Shown one piece after another: positions 11,569 to 26,576 of a DNA stretch of 64,000 nucleotides. The stretch's first letter is position 1. Every line of letters begins with the position of its first letter. The position numbers and the translations under genes were made by a program. The stretch comes from Drechmeria coniospora (taxonomy: Eukaryota > Ascomycota > Sordariomycetes > Hypocreales > Ophiocordycipitaceae). Under the pieces are notes generated by a model. The model searched no databases and was not told the origin of the DNA. It saw only the letters and a program-made list of their open reading frames with translations. Where the stretch lies: positions 1,426,001 to 1,490,000 of the forward strand of contig NC_054390.1 in the NCBI RefSeq assembly GCF_001625195.1, given 5' to 3'.

Positions 11569-12631
11569 TCACAGCATTCCCTTCTTAACCTCGTCCTTTC
11601 TTTCCTCCCACAATGTTTTTCCTGTGCATGAGCAAACTGTCTTGTCGTTGTCCCACATGCCTGCGCTCCTCGCGATGACACCAACCATTGTATCCTCATC
11701 ATTTGTCAACCACTCGGGGCGCTCTTCTTGCTTGGTGACAACAATGGCACGTCCAATGGTTTCCCAGATCTGAAAAGGTTGGTCGACGAAAGTGGCACCG
11801 CGGCCGTCACTGTCAACTTGAACCGAACCCAGCAAGCCCTTTGCTTCCTCCTCACCGGCAGACCAGATGCGCCCAGTAGACCTTGCTCCGTCCTTGAGAT
11901 CACCAAACTCGCGGATTGTGGCCCGATATGCCCCAGGTGCAGCACCTCGAATCGAGAGGTCGACCAATGTTCTTGTCGAGCTCACTTGGACCATCCGAAC
12001 CAGCCCTTTCACTTCGCGATTGTGATTTTCATTTTCCCCCACGACTCGGTCAGTGAAATTTTCAAGGATGCAAACTGCAGCGCCTGTTTGCAACGTTTGT
12101 TAGTGGACAAGCTCATCGTCGGCACCGGACGAAACCGGGGCGGGGAAGGACAAGCATGGGTTAATTGAAACATGCAGCAGAAATGCTGGACGCACTGTTT
12201 GATGCACCGGATCCTCGGAGAATGGCGTCTCGACCTGTTGCCTGGATGGCCTCAAGTATGGCGGACGGTGGTGCTGCAACACATCAGCGCATTTATCCAA
12301 CCCGGACGCCATGTACGACGCGAAAGCTGAACATGAAAATTCCTACCCGAGCCTTTAATTGATATGTGTTGCTCCTTTAGGTTGCCCTCGACTTTGGTGA
12401 CGCCTTTCAGCTTGTAGAGTTGCTCTGAAACGGTTGCAATACAGTCGTCACAGGACAGCTGGACAGCGAAGAGAGTCTGTTGAAACGCTTCATCAACATC
12501 AATCTTCAGAAAGGGCTGCTTTCACTGCTCATCATTTCCGTTCAACTCGTCTACTGCCCAGCATGCCGTGGCTTACGAGCGCCCACCAGAAGGGAGAGCT
12601 CATGTACCTCGAAGTCGTTGTTCCCAGTCAT
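11569..12631 (-). CDS. CCS1: Copper chaperone for superoxide dismutase (CCS1/LYS7)
   Basis: Delivers copper to and oxidises Cu,Zn-superoxide dismutase SOD1 in the cytosol and mitochondrial intermembrane space. Four exons, 12631..12608, 12476..12347, 12273..12196 and 12083..11569, give 248 aa, the family's usual size. Domain I (Atx1-like): FETLFAVQLSCDDCIATVSE, with the metal-binding pair C-D-D-C. A linker with GRDAILRGSG follows, then a SOD-like domain II (AAVCILENF, VDLSIRGAAPGAYRATIREFGDL, GRIWSAGEEEAKGLLG, GRAIVVTKQEE, GVIARSAGMWDN). Domain III carries the essential C-x-C as VCSCTGKTLWEERK. Intron phases all agree. Divergent from DAM1. Confidence 0.94.
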
Positions 12632-13704
12632 GGCGCCTGGATGTATAAGAGTTAGCATGACCATCGTCTCCCGCAAGTCGATTGGAAGGGTCACCCTTGC
12701 TGAGGAGGTTTCGACAAGGTTTCTATGCGCAAAGTGGTATTGAAACCAAGCCAGAAAATCAACATGCACACTGTTGCGGATTGCCCAGCAGAAGTCTCGG
12801 AGATGCCAAATGCTTGGAAATCCAACGAGATCCAGACTCCTCACTGCTCGGGAAGGGGCACTCCCCGGACTTTAGTGGGGTCGAGGGCGTGGAACACATA
12901 CAAGTACTTACATGTAACCAACCATAAGTCCACCCGCAGAGTACAGTAAGTACCCCCGTAATTACTTGTACGCCTACTTAAGTACTGTACTTGCACTTGG
13001 TACTTGCACTTAAACTTAAGTACAGCACTTGTATGAGGTATTACTTGAGTACTTCGCACGGAGAACCATTTGTCGATATTCGCTCGGCCAGTACGGAGTA
13101 CGGAGTAGAGGTTCTATGAATACTACATCGAGTGAATATGCGTCACAGGTGTAACAGTATTATTTTATGAAAGTTATGAAGGCATTGTCTTGAACAGTAC
13201 AAGTACACATGTGCAGTGGCAATATCTGCATTGGCTGCTGTTTGCACAACAATGCCAACAGCAAATTGTAGTTGGAAGTAAAATAGCCTTGAGGTTTATA
13301 GTTTGGATATACTGTAATACATCAAAACGTGAGTTAATAATATGATGCATCCAACTATAAGTTTAACAATAATATGGGAGATGACGCAACTCGAATAATG
13401 TGTCTGGAGCGAATTTCATTTTGTGTCCCCTACTGCACAGCACAAGCTCGGATGCATAATAAATACCAACTCTCAGGTACCTAGAGTGGACCATGGTGAG
13501 CTCGTTACCTAGCGTTAGTCTTCCAGTCGTTCAGCGAGCCAAACAATGCCGAGCGGAAAACGCCCCTGGGTCGCGGCGTCGCGGTTTTCGTAAACGTCAT
13601 AAACCCAGCATTCTCTTCTCCGCCGAGGAACCTCATATCCTCAGCATTTGCATAGGCTTTCTCTGCCCACGCGACAGACTGCTCCTGACCTTTGTAGGAA
13701 CATC
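12632..13704. repeat. Divergent promoter region CCS1/DAM1 with a GTAC-repeat patch
   Basis: A dense patch of GTAC, TACTTAAGTAC and GTACGGAGTACGGAGTA words lies at about 12895-13110. The following 300 bases are AT-rich and lack any recognisable gene. A pyrimidine-rich stretch precedes the DAM1 start. No protein-like ORF. Confidence 0.65.
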
Positions 13705-14456
13705 ATGTCCACCGAAGTCCACGACCCGCCCGGCAGCAAGCGATCCAACTCCAGGACGCGTCCTACAACACCACTGCGTCCACCATCTCGCTCCTCGTTT
13801 CGCGGATCTGCTCGCAGGGCTGTCAACGGCAGCATCACATGCCCTCTCAACGACTTGGAGCCAGCCTTTGCCGAATTCTCCGACGCCATGGCCGACCTCG
13901 AGGCCAACATGATGCACTTCCAACTCATACACGAGAGTCTCGCCAGATTCGGCGAATCGTTTGCTAGCTTCCTTTACGGCCTCAACATGAATGCATTCTG
14001 CGTTGATTTCCCGGAGGTATGGATAGATGAGGTTTCCATTCACGGAGTCGCGTGTTGCACTCAACCGTCCACGCTAACCGCACGTTCCATCTAGGGCCCT
14101 GTAGCCGAGTCCTTTCGCAGAGATCGGCTTTCCGACGAGGCACAACATAACACGGCGACACGTTCGGACAGCGAGGCCGAAGCCACCTTCATGTGAGTCG
14201 GGCACGTCCCAGGCATACAAGACAATCTACCCACGGTTCAATGCTGATGCTGACTACCCATAGGACGACTGATACATCCTTTGTCGACACTCCGCCCGCA
14301 CCGACGAGGCCCACCGTCTCGAGCGGCGCGCAGGAAACCCGACAATCCCGTCTGCCCTTTGCCCGTGGGTCGTCTACTAGAGGTAGAATCAGAAAGGCCA
14401 GCGACCGTGGCCATTCAAGCGGACTAGTCAGACCCCGTGTTCGTGGCGTGCGGTGA
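13705..14456 (+). CDS. DAM1: DASH/Dam1 complex subunit DAM1
   Basis: Kinetochore-microtubule coupling protein of the ten-subunit DASH ring. Exons 13705..14016, 14095..14192 and 14264..14456 give 200 aa. The Dam1 core is plain at residues ~48-104: NDLEPAFAEFSDAMADLE, HFQLIHESLARFGESFASF and LYGLNMNAFCVDFPE. Exon 3 carries TTDTSFVDTPP, also typical of fungal Dam1, and a basic Ser/Arg-rich tail (RGRIRKASDRG) that could be an Aurora/Ipl1-type phosphorylation target. The start MSTEVHD follows the family better than the ATG-less upstream extension. GCTAACC branch site in intron 1. Confidence 0.93.
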
Positions 14457-17400
14457 TATTCCTACCGCCGGCTCTCGGGCATATTCCTTCCACCTCCGTC
14501 AACGTAACCCGGTGGATCGTCGGGTTGTGAGTCGAGAGGATATGGCGATTGGTTTGCCTGAACGATCCATTATTCCCGCTCAGTCATCGCCTTTCACGTG
14601 GCCATATCGACATCCTCGGGCATCGCAGCATCGCCCTTCCAAGCACCTTCGACATTCTTCGTTCCCGCCATGGCAACCGGTCTGGGCAACCTGGCAGGAT
14701 CGACATCCGACGCTTCACGCAGCTGCTTCAACCTGGCGTTTCAAATGAGTCAGGCGTGCGAACAACGGATATTCTGCCAAATCCACATGCAAGGTACGCA
14801 CCTGCGCTTATGAGGTTTGCCACGCTGGTGGGCCATCATGGTTGATTCGGTGTCGAACCATTTTGCACACTCGATACAGTAATTTTTCCCCAGCCCGGGA
14901 AGGTCTTCGGCAATTTTAGTTTCCTTGAATTGGGCAAGATGCCTCGAGGATATTAAATCGGCTTTAACTTGATCGATATCTCTGAAAATTGCGATTAGCC
15001 TCTTACATAGATATCATGTCGACGTTGAAAGTTACCTTGTCCTCCGCCTTGTTTTTCTGCATTTCCCCAGCCCCATATCGTATGGCAGCTTTTAAAAGGA
15101 AATTATATGAAGTAGGCAAGTGCTTACAAGGCCTGTCGTGATTGCGTTGTGCGATAAAGGGCGATGACAACGCTGGTGTCGCGACAGAAATATCACTGAG
15201 GGATGATGCTATGGTTGCAGAATAGAAATTTACATCACCAAGAATGATGATCGCACTACGAAGTACGAGTGCTGAACTCGATCCCGGTTGGCCGGGGTAG
15301 ATGTGGGTCACCAGCGAAAAACTACTGCACTAACTTGTACAGTATTGCTTACATGTACAGCATGGACGGAGTAATTACATGTACGGTACTTCCAGTACCG
15401 AGCCCGACAACCCAGAACGCGTTACTTGGGCCTCAGTACGGTTACGGTGTTGCTTGGTTAATCACTACGTGAAGTATTCAACGTCAATCACCCATAGAAT
15501 AATGCCTGGGGATAGAGACTAAAGAAGAGCAAAGAAAAGGGACTCCATTATCAATCCTGACGGCTATTTAATCCCCTGTACTTGGAGGCCCTTGAAGGCA
15601 AGACGGCAATTTCCACTCCTATGGTTATATACAGTAAGTAATTAAGTACTTACATGTAGGGGTGCATGTACATGTATAGTTGTGCTCCGTAAGTACTGTA
15701 CAGTAGGTGCAGATGGTCATATCCTAATCACAGTACTCCGTACGGAACACTCCGTACAACCGTACTACTGTAAATATTTAAGCAAGTACAAGTACAGTAC
15801 ATACTTGTACGTACCCAAATGACAATGCGGATCATCTAGAGTACATTTCCATGGCGTGCAGTTTTTCAATTTTGTCACCTGATGAGGAGTTCAAGTGCTT
15901 CGTACTTTTGCCGCGGCTACTCCGTATACACTTGGTAGCTGCCAGTAATACCGCTAGCCCCAGGGAGAGCAGTGAACTACAGTAGCGGACTAGGACCTAC
16001 TACTGTACTTGCTTGCCTCACAACAGCCCTGGAGGCTTGAAGACCAATTGCGAGCGAAGAATATAACATGTAATACATGTACATGTACACACGATATACG
16101 GAGTAGCATGGCAGTCAGATATTCATTAAAACGACCACAGCTTCAAGCATCAAGAACCCTACGCAACGGTGACGATTTCGATCATATGTATGTACTTGCT
16201 TGCATAGAAGTACGGTACTGTACAAGTGTACTAGGTAATAGCTGGCGGGAGGATGAGCTGCGGGCGGTCGCGGCCGTCAGCAACCAGGGCGGTAAGGGAT
16301 GTGCCGCAACAGATTTTCCTGCTCTCCATTTCTCATCGTCAAGGGAACTGCTTGGCGCCAAAGCCAGAGCATTGATCTTAGGTGAACAGTACTCCATACA
16401 CAGTGGTAGTACATGCGAGTTTCTATTCCTCCAACCACACACCATGACCTTGGAGTCGAGAAATCGTTGAGGAATCGTACCATCATTAGGGTCTTCGACT
16501 GCCAGCAACGCCAATGTGCAAGTTAATTCACTGCCCCGTGCATGATAATTATCCTGTGCATGTACAATACTAACTTGTACTTTTACGGAGTATTGTACGC
16601 AGTTCGGAGTACAAGTTCTCGTCGGTACAGTATATGTACAGAGCACTGCACATCGTACTCCATACTGAGTGCAACGAGTACGGTGCCCCCGTACAGCATT
16701 CCCTCCGTAAGTAATTTCAACTAATACTGTAGTTGTACTTGCTTGCAGTTACAACTTGTGTTCCTCCCTGCAGCTAGGAGTACGCAGTGCATGCACAGCA
16801 CTGTAACTCGTGCTACTGTACCCCTACGCTCGCAGTATTACAGTACATGTACAGTACTCCTTGCGGGCCGGAGGAGTTCGAGCACGAGTACGGAATACTA
16901 CGTAGCGCGGAGCAAAGGTGCCCAACCGTGCGACAGTCCGTCTTACCCCTGGGGTGGTAGAGGGGGGGAGGGGTGGCGCAACGCCCATCCTCGGACCCTG
17001 CCGCTCTCACTCTCCGCCATTCTCCTCCTTCCAGCCACGCATCACGACAGCCAGAGAGTCGGCGATAGTATCCATCGTAAGTATTCCCCATCCTATCCTC
17101 GCCCTGACCGACAATCGCAGCGCCCGTGCATTTCATGTACCTACACGTATACTGTACAACTACCTACTCGTACAGCAAGTATGCATGTCAGGCAGGGCCA
17201 CTGGCGCCGCGAGCGCACGCGCTCAGGCGTGGGCCCTGCCTAAACCCATGCATGCATGTACCGAGGCCGAGTGGTTCCACAGTTGTGCCCCGACTCTCAC
17301 ACGGCTGCCCCCCCCCCCCCATGTTGTGTACACCTATTCCGTACTTGTAAACAAACCCCCAAGACCATTCAGCAAAGAACTAACTGCCCTGGGTGCGCCC

Positions 17401-17604
17401 GATCCCACCACTCCTCAACCCGATTTGTCCATTCTTTCGTTCGTCTCTCGCTGACCTTCCTCCGTCGGGCTGACTAGAATCTGGCCACGGTTCGGGAGCG
17501 CATATTTACATATATATATCAGTATATATATGTACGTATTGTGGCCTCATCGCTGAATCGAGTACGAGGCCAATCCCCGTCCAACTCCCGTATCCACGTC
17601 CACC
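14457..17604. repeat. 3.1-kb gene desert with GTAC-type repeats
   Basis: From 14457 to about 15250 the sequence has ordinary composition, but the ORFs are short and unlike any protein I know. From about 15260 to 17550 it is packed with GTAC words (densest 15640-15800 and 16540-16880), e.g. GTACTCCGTACGG, TACATGTACATGTAC and GTACTGTACAGTA. A poly-C run lies at about 17309-17321 and a TATATA tract at 17505-17530, close to the next gene's start. No tRNA or transposase was seen. Confidence 0.75.
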
Positions 17605-18562
17605 ATGTCGGTCAAGTTTGAGAGGGACACGGTCAAGCAGACGGTGCAGAACGTCATGTCTGGAACTCTTCCAAAGGACGGCCAGATCCCCGGCACCAGT
17701 GGAAGACATCCCCTTGCCGAAACGGTCGGCACGGCCCTCACCGGCGGCATCCAAAATGCTGGAACCAAGGGCTATCTGGCGGTATGTCTTCTCCAGTCGC
17801 GCGCTCCGGCTAGACGCTGACGGTTTGTTTGTCACGCCGACATAGGCCTACATCAAGCAGCTCGAATCCAACCCTCTGCGGACGAAAATGCTTACCGCTG
17901 GTTCTCTCGCCGGTGCCCAAGAGCTCATCGCCTCTTGGCTTGCCAAGGACCGCAACAAGCATGGCCACTACTTCACATCGCGCGTCCCCAAGATGGCCGC
18001 CTACGGCGCTCTTGTCAGCGCCCCTCTGGGCCACATCCTCATCTTTCTTCTGCAGAAAGTTTTCCGCGGCCGCACCAGCCTGAAGGCCAAGATTATGCAG
18101 ATCATCGTCAGCAACTTGATTGTGCGTCATCTCGCCTCGAGTCCCATCCCCTTGCCTTGGATACTGCTTTGTTTCTAACTAATGATTTTCCGAATTCAGA
18201 TTGCGCCCATCCAAAACAGCATCTATCTCGTTGCCATGGCTTTGATTGCGGGCGCCCGCACCTACCATCAGGTCCGCGCCACCGTCAAGGTTGGCTTCTG
18301 GAGGGTCATGCGCGTCTCCTGGGTCACGTCGCCCATCTGTCTCGCATTTGCCCAAAAGTTCCTGCCCGACCAGCTTTGGGTGCCTTTCTTCAACATCATC
18401 TCCTTCATTATCGGCACCTACATCAACACCACGACCAAGAAGAAGCGCCTCGCCGCCCTGCGCCGAAAGCACTTTGGCGACAGCCGTGATGCTCGCTCCG
18501 GTGGCATGGGTAGGCCCGATGACTACCCTCCACCCCCGATGGGCCCGAATCCTCCGTACTAG
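17605..18562 (+). CDS. wsc: Peroxisomal Mpv17/PMP22-family membrane protein, probable Woronin sorting complex protein WSC
   Basis: Multi-span peroxisomal membrane protein. In Neurospora the WSC member of this family gathers HEX-1 assemblies to bud and position Woronin bodies. Exons 17605..17781, 17846..18121 and 18200..18562 give 271 aa. Seen: a polar N-terminus (VKQTVQNVMSGTLPKDG, HPLAETVGTALTGGIQNAG), GYLAAYIKQLESNPLRTKM, the Mpv17-type block RVPKMAAYGALVSAPLGHIL, then APIQNSIYLVAMALIAGA and a C-terminal FWRVMRVSWVTSPICLAFAQ...LWVPFFN, the family signature. About four hydrophobic spans. The tail is Lys/Arg-rich and then Pro/Gly-rich. Assignment to WSC rather than another Mpv17 paralogue rests on the long conserved N-terminus; moderately sure. 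Confidence 0.85.
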
Positions 18563-19238
18563 ATATGGTCTGCGAGTCAGCTGTGACCGGCAAGGAAGGG
18601 CCTTTGTCGAAGACTGAACAAGGTACATATGTGTACATACATGCCATGCTCGGGGGAGTAGTGACCTCCGTGGTTGTGGACCTCGAGCCAGCGCGCTGGA
18701 CAAAGGATTTCTTGCGAGTTCATGTGCTTTGACAGATGGCATGCTTCTCGGAATGGATCAACCGGCGAATTCGTCGGCGGTTCGCAGAAATGATCCGGGG
18801 GTCGGTCGGTACGGTGGGTGGGTTGATGCCTTGAAGCCAGTATGCAGAGTTGCCGTGTATAAATTCCTTTGGCTCGCTTGCATTGTGCGTCTGATGCACT
18901 GTTCTAGGCGGCAATTCCCCCGTAGTGGATTTGTTTATCAAAATTGATTCGAGCCCTCGCGATGGGCTTCTCGTCGCAATCGATGGCCAGTATCAAGTCG
19001 CAACCAGCAGTCGTCTCTCCAACTCATCGGGGCTGGGGGGTTGCCGCACGGCTGGTCCGGTCCGGTTCGGTTTTGCTGGAAGATTGTTCGACGGGGGAGA
19101 GTGGTCGGCTGTGCGAGTCGTTCGCTCACGGGCAACAAGCCGTCGTTGAATGCAACGCAATGGAGAATGACGGGATTGGAATTCTCGCTGCCTGATCGCA
19201 AGATGAATATTGCCTTGCTGTCCATCTTGGACGGCATC
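18563..19238. other. Convergent spacer between WSC and VPS22
   Basis: 3' flanks of two converging genes. Nothing recognisable beyond short spurious ORFs. Confidence 0.55.
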
Positions 19239-20027
19239 TCATTCTCCGTAAACGACGTCGCCCTCGGGGGTATCAACCATAACTGCCGGGCTCCAGTAGT
19301 CCCACTCGCCGCCCGTCTGCTTGTCGACCCACAGCATGCTCTCCGCGACGAGGTCTTCAATGACGGTCCGGCATCGCGCCCGCTCCCAACCCAAGTTGTC
19401 GCGAAGCATGCCGACGCTCACGTAGCCGAGGACCTGGGCCGCCTCCACAACGGCCGCCTGGTCACCGCTCAACTCCCGAGGCACGCTGCGGATGTAATCC
19501 GCGCGGCCGACGCGCACGATGCCATAGCTGTCCCCGAGCGGTTTCAACGTCTCCACCGCCCTCAATATGTCGTCCTCGGAAATAGAGTACGCTGCGTGAT
19601 CGGCGCCCGAGGAGAGCAGCCGGTCACGCACGTCGCACAGGCCGATCAGGCCACCGTTCTCTGCCCTCGTCGCGCCACACACTTCGACGACGCGGACGGC
19701 CAGCTCGAAGTAAAAGTCGTTGACCGTCTTGCCCAGCAGCTGGGCCCAAACGGAGCCGCCGCCGGCAGCTGCGCTCCCACTGCTCGCCAGCGGGTCAACG
19801 CCGATGGCGGCACACATTCGCGCGAACTGGGCTCGGAAGGACGGGTCGGAACGAATATCCTTGGCGTGCGTCTGCGCAAACTGTTGCAGCAACGAGCGAA
19901 AGACAGAGAGCTGCGTCTCGAGCGCCTGAGCGTTGGTCGCTCGGAGCGATGATCCGTGGGAGGCATAATGCGCAAGGGTGAGCCGAGAGCGTTCAAAGGC
20001 GCCTATCCCAACGCCTTTGCGGGACAT
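19239..20027 (-). CDS. SNF8: ESCRT-II subunit VPS22/SNF8
   Basis: Winged-helix subunit of ESCRT-II, which sorts ubiquitinated cargo into multivesicular bodies at the endosome. Single exon, 262 aa. Starts MSRKGVGIGAFERSRLT, the diagnostic SNF8 N-terminus; then LETQLSVFRSLLQQFAQTHA, a coiled-coil helix; RSDPSFRAQFARMCAAIGVD; NDFYFELAVRVVEVC; and C-terminal winged-helix repeats (SISEDDILRAVETLKPLG, AAQVLGYVSVGMLRDNLGWE, VIEDLVAESMLWVDKQ). The frame is open six codons further upstream but only from a GTG, so the ATG at 20027 is chosen. An Ala/Gly/Ser linker (SSGSAAAGGGS) is a lineage-type insertion. Confidence 0.93.
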   Translation of the reverse strand: MSRKGVGIGAFERSRLTLAHYASHGSSLRATNAQALETQLSVFRSLLQQFAQTHAKDIRSDPSFRAQFARMCAAIGVDPLASSGSAAAGGGSVWAQLLGKTVNDFYFELAVRVVEVCGATRAENGGLIGLCDVRDRLLSSGADHAAYSISEDDILRAVETLKPLGDSYGIVRVGRADYIRSVPRELSGDQAAVVEAAQVLGYVSVGMLRDNLGWERARCRTVIEDLVAESMLWVDKQTGGEWDYWSPAVMVDTPEGDVVYGE

Positions 20028-20734
20028 GGAGTCGGCCGCTTTCACTGCCTTATCTGGCAGAATACGGCGGTGTGCGCCTTGCCTGATTCAAGTCAGAATG
20101 GATGAAGCGAAGCATCGAGGTTGGAGAGGGACGAAGCTCGGAATTGTGCCAGTCCTGCCCATGCACTTGTCCTACTCAGTACCCATTATTCACGCTTGTG
20201 TACGGAGTGAGTAGTAATACCTGGACTGACAAGAGGTGGGGGTGGGGCGGCGAGCAGCCCATCCCCTGCTGAGCCTCCGTCATTTACATTTGCAACCGTA
20301 GGATAATTATCGCAAGCCTACGGGCAACCGAACACCTACTGAGGCAGGAAAGTAAATCGGGGTTCCAAGTCTAACAGGTATTCATTTACCATTGGTACCC
20401 GTCGTGAACGACATTGCTCCCTACTTCGGCACCAAGTTCGGGAGCTGGGTGCCATTGGCTTCCCTTCGCTTCCGGGTTTTGTGCTTGCACTAAAGTCTAC
20501 CGTATGTCTGTCATGACTGTGATGGGCATCTGGTGCTGCCTGCCATCTTGAATCACTGCGAGAGTGCAAGGACACGCTCGCCGTTTCTGCATCGGCGGAT
20601 GCCCATTCCCTGCCCTTCCTCCCCTTGAGCTTGGGCCGTTCGGCTGTCCTATCCCGTCGCCATCCAGGGCCCTGGGGCTAGAATGGCTTCTATCTCATCG
20701 CTCGCCTGCTTGCTGAGGAGGCAGTGGTCTAATT
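20028..20734. other. VPS22 promoter / XDJ1 3' flank
   Basis: About 700 bases between two minus-strand genes. One GTACGGAGT word at about 20200. No ORF of note. Confidence 0.55.
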
Positions 20735-22220
20735 TCACTGCGTCTGACACTGCGGCTGCCCATCTTCGACATCCTCATCTTCCCAGTCGTTGCCAAACCG
20801 AGGGTCATCGGAGTTTTCGCCCATCTGCAGATCGAAATGTAAGCATCTTGGCCGCTTGGTCTCTTCAGTTTACGGTGCCGGCAGGGATGTGCTGGCTTAC
20901 CTTTCCAATATCGGCCCCGTCCTCGTACTCGACGTCATCCACCTCTTCGGCCTCCATCGGCGCCCCAGGAGGAGGTAACATGTTTTTAAGCGTCTCGTAT
21001 GCCGTGTCATTGCCCAACCATCCATCCTCGGGAAACTCGACGTTTACGAGAAGATAGAGGTCCCCCTTGGCGTCGCCTCGCTTCACGGGCATGCCCTCTC
21101 CCTGAATCTTCAAGCATTCCCCGGGTCGCAACAGCCGTCCGCGCGGGCGCTCCATGGCGATGCCTCGTCCGTCGAGATGCTTCAGCACGACTCGCGAGAA
21201 TCCAGTCAGGGACTCGGCCAGCGTGATGGTCAGCTCGGCCGATAGGTCGTTTCCGAGTCGCGAGAAGGTGTCATGCTGCTGCTCCACGAGGGTAAAGACA
21301 ATATCTCCGGGTATCTGGTCGGGATACTGGTCTGCTTCGCCCTCCAGCACGATGCGCTCGCCTTGCATGGAGCCCCTCGGGATGTATATCTCCAGCACCT
21401 TTTTCTCTTGCACAGTCCGCTTGCCCTTGCATTTCCTGCACCGGTCCTTTTCCTTGTAGACGTTGCCGGCTCCTTGGCAGTGGTCGCACAGGACAGTCTC
21501 GCGTCTCATCATGCCGGGACCAACCTGCCGGATCGCCTCGACGATGCCGTTGCCCTTGCAACGTTCGCAAGAGCTGGCCTTTGCCTTTTCCTTGCCGCCG
21601 GAACCTTTGCACTGGCCGCAGACGACTTGCTTGTTGGCGGCGAACTTGACCGTCTTCCCCTTGTAGAGCTCCTCGAGAGTCACTTTGTATTCCTGTTCCT
21701 CGTCGGGCCCTCGTCGCGGCCGTCGCTGGCCGCCGGAACCGCTGGGGCCACCCATGTCGAAACCGAACATTTGGGAGATGATGTCGTTGAGGTCAACGCC
21801 GGGGCCGCCGGGGCCGCCTCGGGAAGGGTCGAAGGCGGCCATGCCATGGGTGTCGTAGAGATGGCGCTTCTGTTCGTCGCTGAGTATCTCGTACGCCTGG
21901 GTGATCTCCTTGAACTTGACTTCCGATTCTTGCCGTTGCTCCTCCGGAACTTTGTCTGGGTGGTACTTGAGAGCAGCCTGTTCCGCTACGCTTCAGCACT
22001 CGCCACTTGGTCGCACATGGCTGAGTCGAGCGAGTTGGGAGCGGGCTGGTTGCTCACCTTTCGATATGCCTTCTTGATCTGCTCTTGTGAGGCATCCTGT
22101 TCGATGCTTAAAAGCGCTGGTAACGCGGTCAGACGGGGGTCAAGGCCGCGAAAGAGGATTCGTACCGTAAAGATCAACCTCCTCGCCCGCGGAACCGGCA
22201 TTGTGCGCATGTTCAGCCAT
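20735..22220 (-). CDS. XDJ1: Type I DnaJ/Hsp40 co-chaperone, XDJ1-like, with CaaX-like C-terminus
   Basis: Hsp70 co-chaperone. Exons 22220..22166, 22116..22058, 21977..20901 and 20824..20735 give 426 aa. J domain, residues ~14-82: [35 protein letters not shown] (HPD motif) and [18 protein letters not shown] short Gly-rich linker follows. The zinc-finger region has the CxxCxGxG motifs [24 protein letters not shown] and a degenerate CRKCKGKR. A DnaJ C-terminal substrate-binding domain follows. The last exon adds a very acidic tail ([10 protein letters not shown]) ending in CQTQ, a C-terminal Cys box compatible with farnesylation as in Ydj1 (CASQ). Dividing the J domain over three exons is supported by phase. 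XDJ1 rather than YDJ1 because of the acidic tail and linker; fairly sure. A GAATATTC word about 185 bp upstream is a weak heat-shock element candidate. Confidence 0.9.
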
Positions 22221-25958
<3,738 letters not shown>

Positions 25959-26576
25959 CCGTGGAATGGTTGTTGAAATGGACGGCAGCCTTGCCAATAT
26001 TCGAATCCAAGATGCAAACCGATACAAGTAAGACTGCATCTAGCAGGGTGCCCTGCAAACCTTTTGCAGACCATTTACGTTCCATTTACATTTTTGGATT
26101 CGTCGTTATGAGCGAACAACAAAGGGGAGTTGAATCTAAGCAGCTTGCAACCATCTGCCGGTGCGACACATGACATGAGTGATGCGGGTGGCCACCAGCA
26201 GCTACTAGCAGCAAGCATGATCCAGCGTAAACCTCACTCATACAGGGCTGAAAATTTCATATATTACTCTTTGCATCAAGGTATTAGCAAAAAAGCGGCT
26301 GCGACAAATGTTCGTGGTAGGCTTGAATCAGCTTGAAAAACGACGATGTGACCCCTGTCTGCGTGAATATATCCCTCCACAGGGAAAAAGTATGAGGGCA
26401 TAAGCCAGTCGAGGCACGTAAACCACTGTCCATTGTTCAATGAACCAGGCCGGGCAGGTTGATAACGGCGGACCAAACAAAGGCGGTGGCAGCGGAACGG
26501 CTAATGCCGCTGCAACGGTGATCTCTGTCATGGCGAGATCGTGCGAGACTTGTCCCTCTTGTAGAGTGTACAATTT
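25959..26576. other. Convergent spacer between MSE1 and NoxR
   Basis: 3' flanks only. No repeat array, no ORF with recognisable content. Confidence 0.55.

Noticed and set aside
13493..13704. Upstream extension of the DAM1 frame and the overlapping 139-codon frame
   Set aside because: The conserved DAM1 protein starts at 13705; the upstream reading lacks family similarity and the overlapping frame is a shadow.
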